Shown here: piece after piece, positions 9,641 through 20,320 of the stretch
Numbering within the stretch: position 1 is the first letter of the stretch
How the letters are laid out: every line of letters begins with the position of its first letter
Source: Bedellia somnulentella
Taxonomy: Eukaryota > Arthropoda > Insecta > Lepidoptera > Bedelliidae
DNA length: 64,000 bases
Direction: 5' to 3'
NCBI GenBank assembly: GCA_963576735.1
Contig: OY755190.1
Location: 6,255,695-6,319,694, forward strand
Program-made: the position numbers and the translations under genes
The notes under the pieces: model-generated
What the model was told of the DNA's origin: nothing
The model's input: the letters and a program-made list of their open reading frames with translations, nothing else
Databases searched by the model: none

Positions 9641-10541
9641 GTGTGACTATTAGTGTCAAGCCTACGAAAATTTTTAGAGAACATTCGATTCTTCACTTGA
9701 TATTAATGAAGTATAATTTATTGGTAATGTGTTAACTCTTTCGTGATAGTGTCTTTTATTTATAGAATATATATAGTTCACGTTAAAATTTGAGTGATAA
9801 ATTTGCCCTTTCTTGCTGATTGGTAACGATTGTTGTAAAGAAATTAGGCTAATGTCTAGAGTTTTATTTTTATTTAAAGCACATTTTGTAAAACTGCAAT
9901 TGTAAGTTTGTATTTCATACAATCACTATGAAAACAAAAATGCGGTTTGATTACAGATAAAAAAAACTGTTATTCTTCATATGTCACGTCGCTTATCTTT
10001 ACTTGCTACTACGAAACTATCCACGGTCGAGGCCGTCGTGCACTTTGCCAATTTTTTAAGGATTATTGTCTTTATATGGGTCGTTCTACAAACTACGGAA
10101 TTTTTGGCGACTCAGTAATATGATAAATATAAATAATGAATTCCTAGTTTTTACTGTCATTTATATAAATCACAGACGACTATTTATATAAGACGATTAT
10201 TCACAGTAGCCACCGAGGGGCTCGAGTTCATTCTGGATAGTAGCAGCATCATTAATTCAAGGCAGTCCTCTTTTGGACTTAGACACAATGACTTCCATGC
10301 TAGTGGGCGTCTCTAATCTTATGGCTTCTCGCGATTTTATCAAAGTTTTCTGTCCACCTTCTTGAAAGCCAAACCACACTGCGTCAGCCTATACTCACAA
10401 CCTTTAAACTCCAGTGGCCCTCCATGCTTCTGCGTGCATTGCTCTTAAGACTAACGGGTAGCTAACTACCCGTTTTGACCAAAATAATACACCGAAGCTA
10501 AATATCGAAACGACTTTGAGCGCAAAACATCAATATGCCGA
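9641..10541. other. no gene recognised; possible old retroelement at 10200-10470
   Basis: The piece 10200-10470 has higher complexity and GC than its flanks and looks like eroded transposon coding sequence, but I cannot name it. Confidence 0.3.
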
Positions 10542-11069
10542 TAAAGGCGTGGTCACACGGGTGTCACGGCCGGCGCGTTTCCAGCACAATGCGACAATTT
10601 TCACGCGCCACCGACGCCTTCATATTGTGGTGGCCGCGTTATTCATGATTTGTTTAGTTGTCGATGCTCAATAGCGAATGTGGTTGATTGTATTGATTTT
10701 ATGATTTGTTCGTGCTTCGATTCGTTGCTATCTGACTGAGTTTTGTGGGTTTTAGCAATTGTGTCGGGTGCAAAACGAAATTACAGAAATGTTGATTATA
10801 TTTTCGTTAGATAAAGTTTTATTGAAAGTATCAGATTCATTATTTTGTACGACATCTATGGTGCAATAATTAAGATAGTCGCTTTGTTAATACCCGCTGA
10901 GAGCCTTCATTTGTATGACGAATAAAGATTTTATATTTTTGTCTTGGATCTAACCCCAAGTCTATTTTGTACATTTTACATAAATGTTTATTTATTTTGT
11001 ATAATAAAAATTACAGATTTCCTAGCAACATGTGATTTGAACATCAATGATAGTAACAGATAGTAGTTT

Positions 11070-11420
11070 TTAACAATAGGCCGCCCGGGCTTCGGACGGG
11101 TAGTGATATTGTTGTAATGTTTAAGGTTGCTTATTCTCTAGGAAATTTGGCGTGATGATACATATTGTAGGGCTCTAATGATGAAATCATTTTTAATATT
11201 TTTTGTGCTGTTTTGGGGTCTATTAATTATATATAAACACGTAAAAATCTGCTTAAAAATTTATTTTTATTAGAATAGATTAACGTAAAACCACATAGTC
11301 AAACACAAAACAGTGGAAGAGTTGTGATGAAAAACAAAGTGTTGATGATCGCATGGCTTGAAATGCTCCCTGCTTCATTAGTATTAACTCTCTACATACG
11401 CTCTCAGAACAAATTGTGAA
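11070..11420 (-). mobile_element. Helitron-like 3' remnant
   Basis: The minus strand ends ACCCGTCCGAAGCCCGGGCG, a diverged version of the hairpin and terminus seen at 5141-5169. Confidence 0.35.
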
Positions 11421-11721
11421 ATATTACTGCGATACTAAATATATTTAAAATTATTTTTTATATTTCATTACAAATCAGAGATTTTTGTAATAACTTTGAG
11501 GATTTTTTATTTACTTTGCGATATTAAATTTTATTGAAAGAAAAACATTAGTTAAATTTAAGTCACTCACATCGAAATAGTATTTAATAAGAGAATAGGT
11601 TTAACTTGTTACTGTTTACGTAAATTTATAAAAACGGATCGATTAATAAACTTGCCGAATAAAAGGATAAGAGATAAACGATTAGCAATGTTAATTCTGT
11701 GATACAATTGCAATTCTCATT

Positions 11722-11872
11722 TCCCCCGATGCGGTTGGGGACCCGTAACCATTACCAACAACCTTTATTTTACAATCTTTTTTCCATTTAACTTCCAAAA
11801 GCAACTGAAAAAGCTCTGGCTACTCTTTTTGGGGTTTTAAAGTCTTGAGTAAACGTACTATGTATGTACCAA
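11722..11872 (+). mobile_element. RTE-derived short element, partial
   Basis: Starts at CCGATGCGGTTGGGGACCCG and continues with the ACCAACAACCTTTATTTTAC, CTCTGGCTACT and GTATGTA blocks. It lacks the first 100 bp. Confidence 0.65.
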
Positions 11873-11926
11873 TTCAAGTAAATATTTAAGTTAGCATTTG
11901 CTTTGTGTGACACACATTTTATATTT

Positions 11927-12297
11927 ACATAACATAACATAAACGTTCACGCCGTTTAGCCCCGAAGGGGTTGGCAGAGGTACCAATACTTCTGAACTCA
12001 CATGGCAGCGCCATCTTGTGTCCAGAGAAGGTACCCACGTTTTGCTTAGACAGTTCACTCACGTGATAGGGGGCAGGCCTATCGCCGTTTTGTACGAATA
12101 CACTGTCACATGACTAAGTACAACTCAGCCATGTGGGTTTCCTCACGATGTTTTCCCTCACCGTTAACAACCATGATAAATTAACCACACATATGACTTT
12201 AGAAAAGACAAATTGGTGTAGGCCCGACCCAGGATTGGAACTCACGCCTGTCTGTTTTCGGGCGGGTGTTCTACCCACTGGACTATCATGTCGTTTT
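11927..12297 (-). mobile_element. tRNA-derived SINE, near full length
   Basis: On the minus strand the head CGACATGATAGTCCAGTGGG holds an A-box-like segment. AGTTCCAATCC serves as the B box, and the element ends in a (TTATG)-like tail. It matches 46439-46810 closely. The 60-codon plus-strand frame here (MGFLTMFSLTVN...) recurs at the other copy only because both are this SINE. Confidence 0.75.
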
Positions 12298-12893
12298 ATA
12301 TTTATGTTAAAATAATTTATTAACTATCAAGTACTTCTTGAATATAAATTATTATGAAAGATAAATGTCTATTTAAATGGCTTTTTATGTCTGCATTATC
12401 TTTTATTACAGTTAAATATCTATTTTATGTTTATTTAGCAAATAATTATTTTTTATTAATCAACATATTTAAATACACTTTTATACAATAACATAACATA
12501 CTAGCATTATTTTTAACTTATCACAGTATAAATAATATTAACGGAAACTTATAAAAAAATAACATTCACATAATAATAAAATATAATATAATATCTATTT
12601 AAATTAATACCTGATTTGTGCTATTTTAAAACCAAACTCCCAGGTAAAACTAAAACCCAATTACGCTACAAAACACTAGGCTATTAATAGACGGCAGAAA
12701 GGCGGATATCACTTTGCTACTTGGACTCGTACGAGCAAACGTACCGCATAAAATTACAGAGTTCAATTCACACAAGTCCGTTGCATCGTGTCATCGACGC
12801 AGAGACATGATAGCTCCAATTTGAATATTAATAGTTGCAGCCAGGCGTGAAAATTGACGCTTTGGAGCGCGACGCAGTGTGGCCGCACCCTTA

Positions 12894-13019
12894 CATCCAC
12901 GACATAAATCTAACGCTAACAAATATAATCGCTTTTATTGAACTTCCTGCAATTTGAATGTTTATGTCTGTAAATTGTTGCCTCTATAGGAATTTTGTCA
13001 AAGTCATAAAACAAACTAA
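12894..13019. other. no feature
   Basis: Short AT-rich spacer. Confidence 0.4.
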
Positions 13020-13225
13020 TGATGGTATAGAGGATGGGAGATAATAAAGTTGTGACTCTCCGAAGCAAGAAATCAGCTTAATTTTCTGGTAATCAGGCGA
13101 TACAAGCCTGCAAATGGGTAAAACTTTAAAAATAAAATGTGCATTTCTACCTCGGCAAATCGAACCAGATACCTCCAAATTTGAAGCCGAGCGCTTTACT
13201 GGTAGATCACGGAGGCAATTATGGA
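13020..13225 (-). mobile_element. tRNA-derived SINE, second family
   Basis: The minus strand begins GCCTCCGTGATCTACCAGTA, has TGGTTCGATTTGCC as a B-box-like element, and ends with AAAATTAAGCTGATTTCTTG. It is related to the copy at 19098-19430. Confidence 0.5.
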
Positions 13226-14089
13226 AAAGAGAATTAAGATAGGTACATAGAGCAGAGTAGAGGTTCTGTAAACAGTAAAGTAAGGAGAGGATGACCACGA
13301 AGGACACAGTAGAATCAAATAAAGGCTAACGTCTGAAAAATATAAATAGCCCCTTACTATGATATATATTTATTTATGAGTGCACATACAGGTATTGGAA
13401 CTCCAACTGCACAGTTTCGTCTTTCTCGGTATAATTGAAAAAATAATTAACTTTTAATTTCACTTGTAAAGGGCAATTACTATTGGACTTCTAAATGTAT
13501 GTTCAAAAAATCTGTAGATTTATCTGTTGGCTTATTGCTCAGTGATTTGGCGATAGATACGGAGATAAAAAAGATACTTTGGTTTTGCTTTCTAAATATC
13601 TTAAAACATGAACATACTTGTACCGTGGCTGCAAACCTCCCTCCCAAATCCCTTTGGATCCGCAACTGTATATGAGTTCAAACTACAATGAAAAAAACTA
13701 TTTATTAGAGAAATAAAACATAATTGTCAGCTGTCTTAGAACTTAATCTATAACAAGCAAACCTATATTAATTTTCCAGGCAACAATTCCAACCATTTGT
13801 ATGAGAAGCTATAAAAATACTCGGAAATCTGAACAAAACGACTTAATATTGCTTCTGTATGTCAAGAATAATGTGAGAAATATCGATGATTGATAGTGCG
13901 GCGTGTTTTAACTACCGATTCTGTGCAAATCGGTGCATGTGCTAAACAGTTATACATCGAAACCATGTCTTACGGTGTTAGTTCCCATCGTTAAAGTCAA
14001 ATTGATTGCTCTATTAGATCACGGCTTCACGCTTTGAATCAAAGGTCATAGAAATACTATTTTATACGAACATTAACATATTTTAATCT
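13226..14089. other. no gene recognised
   Basis: AT-rich. An RTE-tail-like word, GGTGTTAGTTCCCATCG, lies near 13973. Nothing else is assigned. Confidence 0.35.
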
Positions 14090-14375
14090 TTTTGTTCATG
14101 AAAACCTCATGTGGGGATAATTACTAATAAATAAAGAATAAATAAAGGAAAGAAAAATTTCGCCACAGGCGGGAATCGAACGCCTTCCGAATTAGTAAAA
14201 ATTTGGAGGTAGGAAACGCAAACACTACTAAAACGTGTAAAAGAAATAAAGGATAGAAGAATTTCGCGCTGGCAGCCGTTGACACGGTGGCTCAATTGGC
14301 AGAGCGTCGGGGCGTATACCTGAGGTCGCGGGTTCGATTCCCGCCTGTGTCCAAATTTTTCTGTCCTTTATTTAT
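14090..14375 (+). mobile_element. inverted pair of tRNA-like SINE units
   Basis: 14090-14180 is the minus-strand 3' part of the unit found in the 48-50 kb array, up to its tRNA T-arm. It joins directly at about 14181 to a plus-strand unit starting CCTTCCGAATTAG and running through a complete tRNA-like domain to TTTTTCTGTCCTTTATTTA. The outer ends are inverted repeats. Confidence 0.6.
14280..14351 (+). repeat. tRNA-like domain (pseudo-tRNA)
   Basis: It can fold as a cloverleaf: acceptor GACACGG/CTGTGTC, D stem GCTC/GAGC, anticodon stem TCGGG/CCTGA with loop GCGTATA, and T stem GCGGG/CCCGC with loop TTCGATT. Position 33 would be C rather than U, and the sequence is embedded in a SINE, so I do not call a functional tRNA. 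Confidence 0.5.
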
Positions 14376-14436
14376 TTTTATTTACATATTTACATATTTT
14401 ATTTTATTTTATTTACATATTTTTTGCTGTGTAGTG

Positions 14437-17400
14437 TCGGCATAGAATAGCACTACCCCATCTCGTCCCGTGGGTGTCGTAGAAGTCGACTAAGGGAAAA
14501 GGGCTTTTTCATCTTAGCCCCCACACCAATCCAAGGTCTGCCGTGCCGAGGGATGCGTGGCCAGGGGTGAGCCTGGTCGTTAGCGTGCCGCCGTCCCGGA
14601 GCCTGGTGAACTCCGGGTACTAAATAACCTTACCTAGTCAAGCGGGGCTCTGGCTAGGCGGACAGTATATTTCCCTTGCTTTTCGTGGGAACCGAATGTG
14701 TTTACAAACAATTAAACGCGGTGGCGGCGATGTGGCTCGCCACTCATCACGCCGTGGTTCCTCACGGGGCGAAAAGTGGGCTAAAGAGACCCGCTTTAGT
14801 ACGATGAATGTGTGTGGAGGGATGCATGAAAAATTAGATGAAGTATGTTTGATTATGGAAGAAAGAAAACTAGATTTTCTTTGTGTAAATGAAACGAAGC
14901 GCAAGGGAAAAGAGGTTTCACAACTTGGCCCATTTACAGCTATCTGGTCAGGAGTTGCCGAGAGTGACAGAGCTTGCCAAGGCGTGGGACTTCTGTTATC
15001 TGAAAGGATGGCTAAGTGCATGAAAGATTATGCGTGTGTGAGTCCAAGGCTCCTATGGATAAAGGTGAAGGTAGGGCTTGTCCGGATGCGCATAATTTGC
15101 GTGTATGCTCCGGACATGTCTAGATCACTATCCGAGAGGGAGGAGTTTTGGAATTTGTTAGACGATGTTGCGAATGGGTGTGATGAAAATGAGAAAATTG
15201 TTATGTTAGGAGATTTTAATGGTTGGGTTGGTGTGTCACGCAACGGTTGTGAAAGAGTTTTAGGAAAGTTTGGTGATAAAAGAGTGAACGAGAATGGTGA
15301 GAAAGTGATTGATGTATGTTTGGAGAGGAATCTTTGTGTGACGAACACGTTGTTTGAACACAAAGATATCCATATGTATACTAGACAGAGAGGAAGCGAG
15401 AGAAGTATGATAGATTTTGTGATAGTGGATGAAAGGCTAAGAGCAAAGGTTGTTGACACCAGAGTCCATAGGGGCATTAACGTTGGCACAGATCACTTTC
15501 TCGTTATATCACGATTTAGGGGTCTGTGCACGCGTTGGCGTCACAGGCCTAAAGTGTCAACAACGGATTTTGCGAGAATAAAAGTGGAGAAATTGGAAGA
15601 GGATGAAAATATTAGAGATGAATATATGAAGAAATTGGACGACAGGCTAAGTTGCGTGGAGATGAAGGATGAATTGGAAATAGAAGAAGTATGGGATGTG
15701 CTCAAATCGTCAATGGTTGAATGTGCGACGGAAGTATGTGGATTGAGTAAAAGAACAAATAGACCACCAACAAGTTGGTGGGATAAAGATGTGAAAGAGG
15801 CAGTTGGAGATAAGAAGAAAGCTTGGTTAGATTTACTAGCGATTAAAGCTAGTAAACGAATGGATGCGAGAGTAACAGATGATGTAGTGAAGAATAGTGA
15901 AGATGAATATAAGAGAGTTAAGAATGAGGTTAAGAAGAAAATAGAAAAGAAAAAGCGTGATCTGATAGAATGGTGTGAGAGGAAACTCTCTGATAATTTC
16001 CGGAATAACCAAAAGTTGTTCTGGAAATATATCCGGAAAGAAAAGGGAGTTTCCCAAAACACGAGAGTGAATGTTGTGAGAGATGAACAGGGTGAATTGG
16101 CGACGGATGAAAGTAGCATAAGACGAGTATGGAAGAACTATTTTGAGGGACTCTTTGAAAAAGAGGATACATCCATTTCTTCGCCAATCGGCAGTAATGT
16201 TGATTGGAACGACGTTATGGGTGACTTTAGTGACAGTGAGATCAGTATGGAAGAAATAATGAAAGCAATGAAAAGTATGAAACTAGGGAAAGCGGCAGGG
16301 TATGACAGGATAAACACTGAAATGCTGAGGGCTGGTAAAGGGGTGGTGGCTTCCTGGTTGTACTTCCTTTTCCAAAAATGCTGGTCGAGTGGCAAAGTGC
16401 CACAAGACTGGTGCAAAGCGGTAATTGTGCCTTTATATAAAGGAAAGGGGTCACACCAGGAGGCTAGAAACTACCGTGGAATTAGCCTACTCAGCATTGT
16501 CGGTAAATTGTATGCAAAGGTTTTGATTGAAAGAGTGATGAATGAAACGGATGATAAAATTTGGGATGTGCAAGCAGGATTTAGAAAGGGAATGGGATGT
16601 ATGGACCAAATCTTCTCTTTAAGGAGCATCACCGAAAAGTTCTTAGCTAAGAACCGAAAGGTGTATTGCTCCTTCATTGATTTAGAGAAGGCGTATGATA
16701 GGGTGGTAAGAAAGTGTTTATGGGAGGTGTTATCCAAGTTCGGTTTGGGGAGTCGACTTATACGTGCACTGGTATCACTCTATGAGGATTCCAGTGCATG
16801 TGTGAGAATAAACGGGGAAAATACTGACTGGTTCGGGATCTCTCGGGGTGTCCGACAGGGTTGTGTAGCTTCCCCGTGGCTCTTCAATTTGTTCATGGAT
16901 GACTGTTTAACAGAGTTGCGTGAAAGTGATTATGGATTGAGAATGGGTGGATTCATCATTAAATGCCTCTTATATGCCGACGATCAAGTGCTACTTGCAT
17001 CATCGGTGGAAGAGCTGCAAGAGATGATGAATATTGCATGTGCGTCTTTTGAAAAAAAGGGAATGAGGGTGAATGTGGATAAAACAAAAACTATGGTTTT
17101 TGAGAGAGAGGTGAATATGACCGAATGCGTGATTGAGATTAATGGTAAGAAAGTGGAACAAGTGAAAGAGTTTGTATATTTGGGAAGTTTGTTTACTAGG
17201 GATGGAAAGTGTGATGAAGATATCGAGAGAAGAGTGAAAAAGGGTAATGCGGTAAATGGAGCACTGGATAGTCTAATGTCTAGTCAGTCGGTGTCTGCAA
17301 AGGCCCGAATGGCTGTGCATGATGCTGTCCTCGTTCCTACGCTTATGTATGGCAGTGAATGTTGGGTGTGGCAGAAGAAGCATGAAAGTAGAGTGAATGC

Positions 17401-17830
17401 AGTAGAAATGAGATCCCTCAGAAAAGTGTGTAATGTAAGGTTATGTGATCGTGTGAGGAATGATGTGATTCGTGAAAGTTGTGGTGTAAAAGATGATATT
17501 GTAAGAAAGATAGAAAAAGTAATGTTGAGATGGTTTGGGCACATAGAGAGGATGGATGACAGTAAATTGGTGAAAGAGATATATAGAGCCAATGTGGAAG
17601 GTAATGTTAGTAGAGGACGACCTCGGAGGACACATTTGGATCAAATAGAACATGTGCTCAAAAAGGCAGGTGTCCGCAGTATGAAGAATAAAAGAGCATG
17701 TATGAAAAGATTGATGGATGTAAACGAAGCCAGAGAGGTTTGCCAGGATCGTACAAAGTGGCGATCGATAGTCTCTGCCTACCCCAATGGGAACTAACGG
17801 CGTGAGAATATGTATGTATGTATGTATATT
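14437..17830 (+). mobile_element. full-length RTE-type LINE
   Basis: The 5' untranslated part starts TGCTGTGTAGTGTCGGCATA. One long ORF (14696-17797) follows, then a 3' end of GGCGTGAGAATATGTATG and a short (TATG)n tail instead of poly(A). A tail of short tandem repeats and a single ORF with endonuclease plus reverse transcriptase are typical of the RTE clade. Target duplication is unclear because both flanks contain ATATTTT. It is the probable master of the 3'-truncated fragments across the window. Confidence 0.85.
14696..17797 (+). CDS. RTE endonuclease/reverse transcriptase, 1033 aa
   Basis: This polyprotein nicks target DNA and reverse transcribes its RNA there. An apurinic-type endonuclease occupies about residues 34-275, with FSTMN, NETK (65-68, catalytic E66), CVYAPD, GDFNGWVG (D173), SMIDF (D240) and TDH (265-267). 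Reverse transcriptase follows at about 520-830: NYRGISLLS, CSFIDLEKAYDR (D662), GVRQGCVASPWLFNLFMDD and YADD (760-763), with aspartates in place. The C-terminal region holds WQKKHESRVNAVEMRS, MLRWFGHIERM and RGRPRRTHLDQ, as is common in RTE proteins. There is no frameshift or internal stop, so the element could be competent or very young. The first ATG was taken as the start; the true start could be the later ATG at residue 37. Antisense frames are shadows. Confidence 0.85.
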   Translation: MCLQTIKRGGGDVARHSSRRGSSRGEKWAKETRFSTMNVCGGMHEKLDEVCLIMEERKLDFLCVNETKRKGKEVSQLGPFTAIWSGVAESDRACQGVGLLLSERMAKCMKDYACVSPRLLWIKVKVGLVRMRIICVYAPDMSRSLSEREEFWNLLDDVANGCDENEKIVMLGDFNGWVGVSRNGCERVLGKFGDKRVNENGEKVIDVCLERNLCVTNTLFEHKDIHMYTRQRGSERSMIDFVIVDERLRAKVVDTRVHRGINVGTDHFLVISRFRGLCTRWRHRPKVSTTDFARIKVEKLEEDENIRDEYMKKLDDRLSCVEMKDELEIEEVWDVLKSSMVECATEVCGLSKRTNRPPTSWWDKDVKEAVGDKKKAWLDLLAIKASKRMDARVTDDVVKNSEDEYKRVKNEVKKKIEKKKRDLIEWCERKLSDNFRNNQKLFWKYIRKEKGVSQNTRVNVVRDEQGELATDESSIRRVWKNYFEGLFEKEDTSISSPIGSNVDWNDVMGDFSDSEISMEEIMKAMKSMKLGKAAGYDRINTEMLRAGKGVVASWLYFLFQKCWSSGKVPQDWCKAVIVPLYKGKGSHQEARNYRGISLLSIVGKLYAKVLIERVMNETDDKIWDVQAGFRKGMGCMDQIFSLRSITEKFLAKNRKVYCSFIDLEKAYDRVVRKCLWEVLSKFGLGSRLIRALVSLYEDSSACVRINGENTDWFGISRGVRQGCVASPWLFNLFMDDCLTELRESDYGLRMGGFIIKCLLYADDQVLLASSVEELQEMMNIACASFEKKGMRVNVDKTKTMVFEREVNMTECVIEINGKKVEQVKEFVYLGSLFTRDGKCDEDIERRVKKGNAVNGALDSLMSSQSVSAKARMAVHDAVLVPTLMYGSECWVWQKKHESRVNAVEMRSLRKVCNVRLCDRVRNDVIRESCGVKDDIVRKIEKVMLRWFGHIERMDDSKLVKEIYRANVEGNVSRGRPRRTHLDQIEHVLKKAGVRSMKNKRACMKRLMDVNEAREVCQDRTKWRSIVSAYPNGN

Positions 17831-18230
17831 TTATAACTATCACTCCTTAAAAAAAAACACGTCCTTAATCCTAGAAAAAGTCGCAGAATTACTAATATAT
17901 TTTTTTTTCGAAAGGATTGGTTGCTGCTGGCCCTGTGGCCTGTGCGGCTTCACCATGACTTTACGTGTGCCGGGCAGCTGAGGGCCGCCCTGGCGGGGCA
18001 AAGGAGTGTACCTAAGCTGAATCGGATAGAGTAGGTACTAATACTTCTGAAAGTCACACGTCATTGTTGCCCCTGGAGTACCCAATTTTCACGTGTGCAG
18101 TTCCTAATAAGTGACAGGGCAGACAAAATAAGGCAGGCCTTCTCTTATCTAAACTAATAGTGGTAATCACCATTAACATCTATTCTGATTAAGCATCAGC
18201 AAAAAATCAAACATACATAAATTCACATAC
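17831..18230. other. no gene; weak SINE remnant
   Basis: A GC-rich patch lies at 17920-18000. At 18030-18130 the words TACTAATACTTCTGAAAGTC and GTGACAGGGCAG resemble the minus-strand SINE body seen at 11927. Confidence 0.35.
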
Positions 18231-18355
18231 TTACGTCATGGCTATCAATCCCGAAAAGGGGTAGCCAGAGCTGTAGAGCTAGAAACTTATCAGCTCAATT
18301 TGGAAGATGCTAGGGCACAAAATAGTAAAAATAAAGTATCGTTAAAAAGTCACTG
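18231..18355 (-). mobile_element. RTE-derived short element, partial
   Basis: Minus-strand 3' half, with GGCTACCCCTTTTCGGGATT and an ATGACGTAAG end. Confidence 0.6.
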
Positions 18356-18675
18356 CCATGCAATAATTTATTATAAAATCCAGTTTATCAAGCGTTCAGC
18401 CGGAGCAAAACTTTTAGTCCCCAAAACATTTCGGTTCCCTAATTACACTCTTCCGACACTAAATAGGCACTAAACATAACCAGTTATTACCAAGAGGGAC
18501 ATAAAATCTCAGGGTTACCACACCGTGACAGATTGCACGTTAGTTATGACAAAATTTTACTTTGCAACACCTCACCCGTTAAAATAACAATAAAATGGCG
18601 CACCTAGCAATTTACTTGACGGCTGTACTTGATTTAAATTATTCTACTGGTGCTATAAAGGTGATATGATATAAA
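18356..18675. other. no feature recognised
   Basis: AT-rich sequence without repeat or coding signal. Confidence 0.35.
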
Positions 18676-18922
18676 AGGCCGCGTATTGTCGGTTATGAAT
18701 AGCACTAACCCATTTCTTACTGCGGTGGTTGAAAAGAGGGACTTTTGGGAAATGGATGAATTTAAGTTATTAGGCGATGAGGCTGGAGATTCCCAAAACC
18801 AACATTTAAGAAATTTTTCACACTTTTATTTTTAAAAATCCCTATACAAGTTCCAAAGAAGCTTAGGCTATCCATTTTGAGATTTATAGCCGTGAGCATA
18901 GTTTAGTATGTATGTATGTGTG
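18676..18922 (+). mobile_element. RTE-derived short element, old copy
   Basis: Diverged but collinear: TGTCGGTTATGAATAGCACT, CCCATTTCTT, GATGAGGCTGGAGA, GATTTATAGCCGTGAGCAT and a GTATGTATG tail. Confidence 0.6.
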
Positions 18923-19062
18923 ATATGAAAATAAATATAAGATGGCCTTTAATAGAGGAAGAGTCGACCTTCACTTGCATCCTTAGTAAAACTCATAAAA
19001 TATCTATGGCGCATACGTATAAACCTATTATTTTGTGTAACCTATTATGAGTCCTACCCTGT

Positions 19063-19092
19063 AGCTAGAGAGGTTTGTCAGGATCGTACAAA
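19063..19092 (+). mobile_element. short RTE coding remnant
   Basis: GCTAGAGAGGTTTGTCAGGA plus TCGTAC matches the AREVCQDRT segment of the RTE ORF. Confidence 0.55.
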
Positions 19093-19097
19093 AGCTA

Positions 19098-19430
19098 GTG
19101 TAGCGCTATACAAACCACCACAGTGCCTATATGTCTCAACCTCTGGCCTTATCTGAATAGGAAGATTTGGCCATAGCCCACGCTGGCCTAGTGAAGGTTA
19201 CAGCACCGTATGACACCGTGATAGCAGCGGGGACCAACCGCTTAAATTGCCCTACGAAGCACGAAATCAGCTTAATTTTCGGATAAAGGACTTAAACCAG
19301 CACTGTTCCTACACCCAACTAATTTTGTAAAATCTTACAAATTAATTTGTGACTTTACTTTTCGGGAACCGTAACACGGGCTTCCAGACCGCGAGCCAAA
19401 TGCTCTCCAGCTAGACCACAGAAGCATTTA
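19098..19430 (-). mobile_element. tRNA-derived SINE, second family
   Basis: The minus strand starts near TGCTTCTGTGGTCTAGCTGG (A-box-like), then GGTCTGGAAGCCCG and TTACGGTTCCCG as a degenerate B box. It shares AAAATTAAGCTGATTTCGTG with 13020-13225. Confidence 0.5.
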
Positions 19431-19929
19431 TCAAGCAAAATCTCCTCACAAACAATAGCAAGACACGTGATCACCGTGACACGTAAAACTAAGTAAGTAG
19501 GTGTTTATCAGGATCTGTCTCCTCGCATGAATGGGTTCCTAGTACCCAGTGTTTATTACTGTATAGTTTGTCACGCTCTATCGCTGCTGTTATCTATGGC
19601 ACGTCTGCTCGCCCTCGTTTGAGATAAAGTCGTGATGAGCCGAGATGACGTGACGTGGGTGTCTTTATTCTGCAAAATTTTATGGAATGGGTGATTTTGT
19701 ACGTGGGAAAGTGGATTTTTGCTTTTAATGAGACTTCTATCTTCCTACCTAAACTAACGGCTATCGTCCCATGAAGGGGTAGATAGATATTCGAAAACGA
19801 AAGAGATGGAAGTATAAAGGATTTTTTGTTGTTAAAGACGACTCGTACGACACTTTCTGAATGAATGTGATAGTGCCATTCTAAGGTGATACTAAACGGT
19901 TAAATGATAACAATGAACACACACTTTAA
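19431..19929. other. no feature recognised
   Basis: Unique-looking. A short TAACGGCTATCGTCCCATGA segment at about 19756 may be another eroded short-element end. Confidence 0.35.
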
Positions 19930-20102
19930 AGAGCTTATTCCATTTGTCTGAATGAAGACGTCTGAAAGCCACACAATCTGAATTCAGACTAGTGGAATAA
20001 CGTTCAAACTGAAATTTGTGTAGTGGAATAACAAGCGTCTGCGGCAGTAACTTCGAAGGACGTCTGAATTCAGCAACGACAAAGTGTAATGGAATAAGCT
20101 CT
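19930..20102. mobile_element. 173-bp MITE, copy 1
   Basis: Terminal inverted repeats AGAGCTTATTCCA and TGGAATAAGCTCT are flanked by TAA on both sides (or by TTAA if one base is shared). A TAA duplication suggests PIF/Harbinger; TTAA would suggest piggyBac. The copy at 36293-36465 appears to differ at only one base, so both are recent. Confidence 0.75.
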
Positions 20103-20320
20103 TAAGGCTAATCACCGTAAGGAACGGGATCATTTTAAGGACGGACGATAGACTTATCCCACTTATCCCAATTTCACTTGAATTTACTGATCAAAAAAAG
20201 TTTAGGTAAATACAGTTAACTACTTCAGTCAGTAAAAGATAAATAAAGGAAAGGAAAATTTCGACACCGTGGAACGACAGAAATCAAACAGAAAATGTTA
20301 TAGGGATGTTAGATATTAGA

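Larger units (their letters stand above)
10542..12893. mobile_element. decayed TIR transposon (ends only)
   Basis: The left end TAAAGGCGTGGTCACACG (10542) and the right end CAGTGTGGCCGCACCCTTA (to 12893) are imperfect inverted repeats. Further in, the left side has GCGACAATTTTCACGCG and the right side CGTGAAAATTGACGC, again inverted. The terminal similarity therefore spans about 70-80 bp. A tRNA-SINE and an RTE-derived fragment lie within. No transposase is visible. Two separate solo ends remain possible. Confidence 0.35.

Noticed and set aside
12133..12315. ORF starting MGFLTMFSLTVN, repeated almost unchanged at 46375-46599
   Set aside because: Both lie antisense or across the same tRNA-derived SINE. 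The recurrence reflects the repeat, not a gene family.
14638..17653. Many minus-strand ORFs of 70-190 codons opposite the RTE ORF
   Set aside because: They are shadows of the 1033-codon plus-strand frame, whose domains and catalytic residues are clear.
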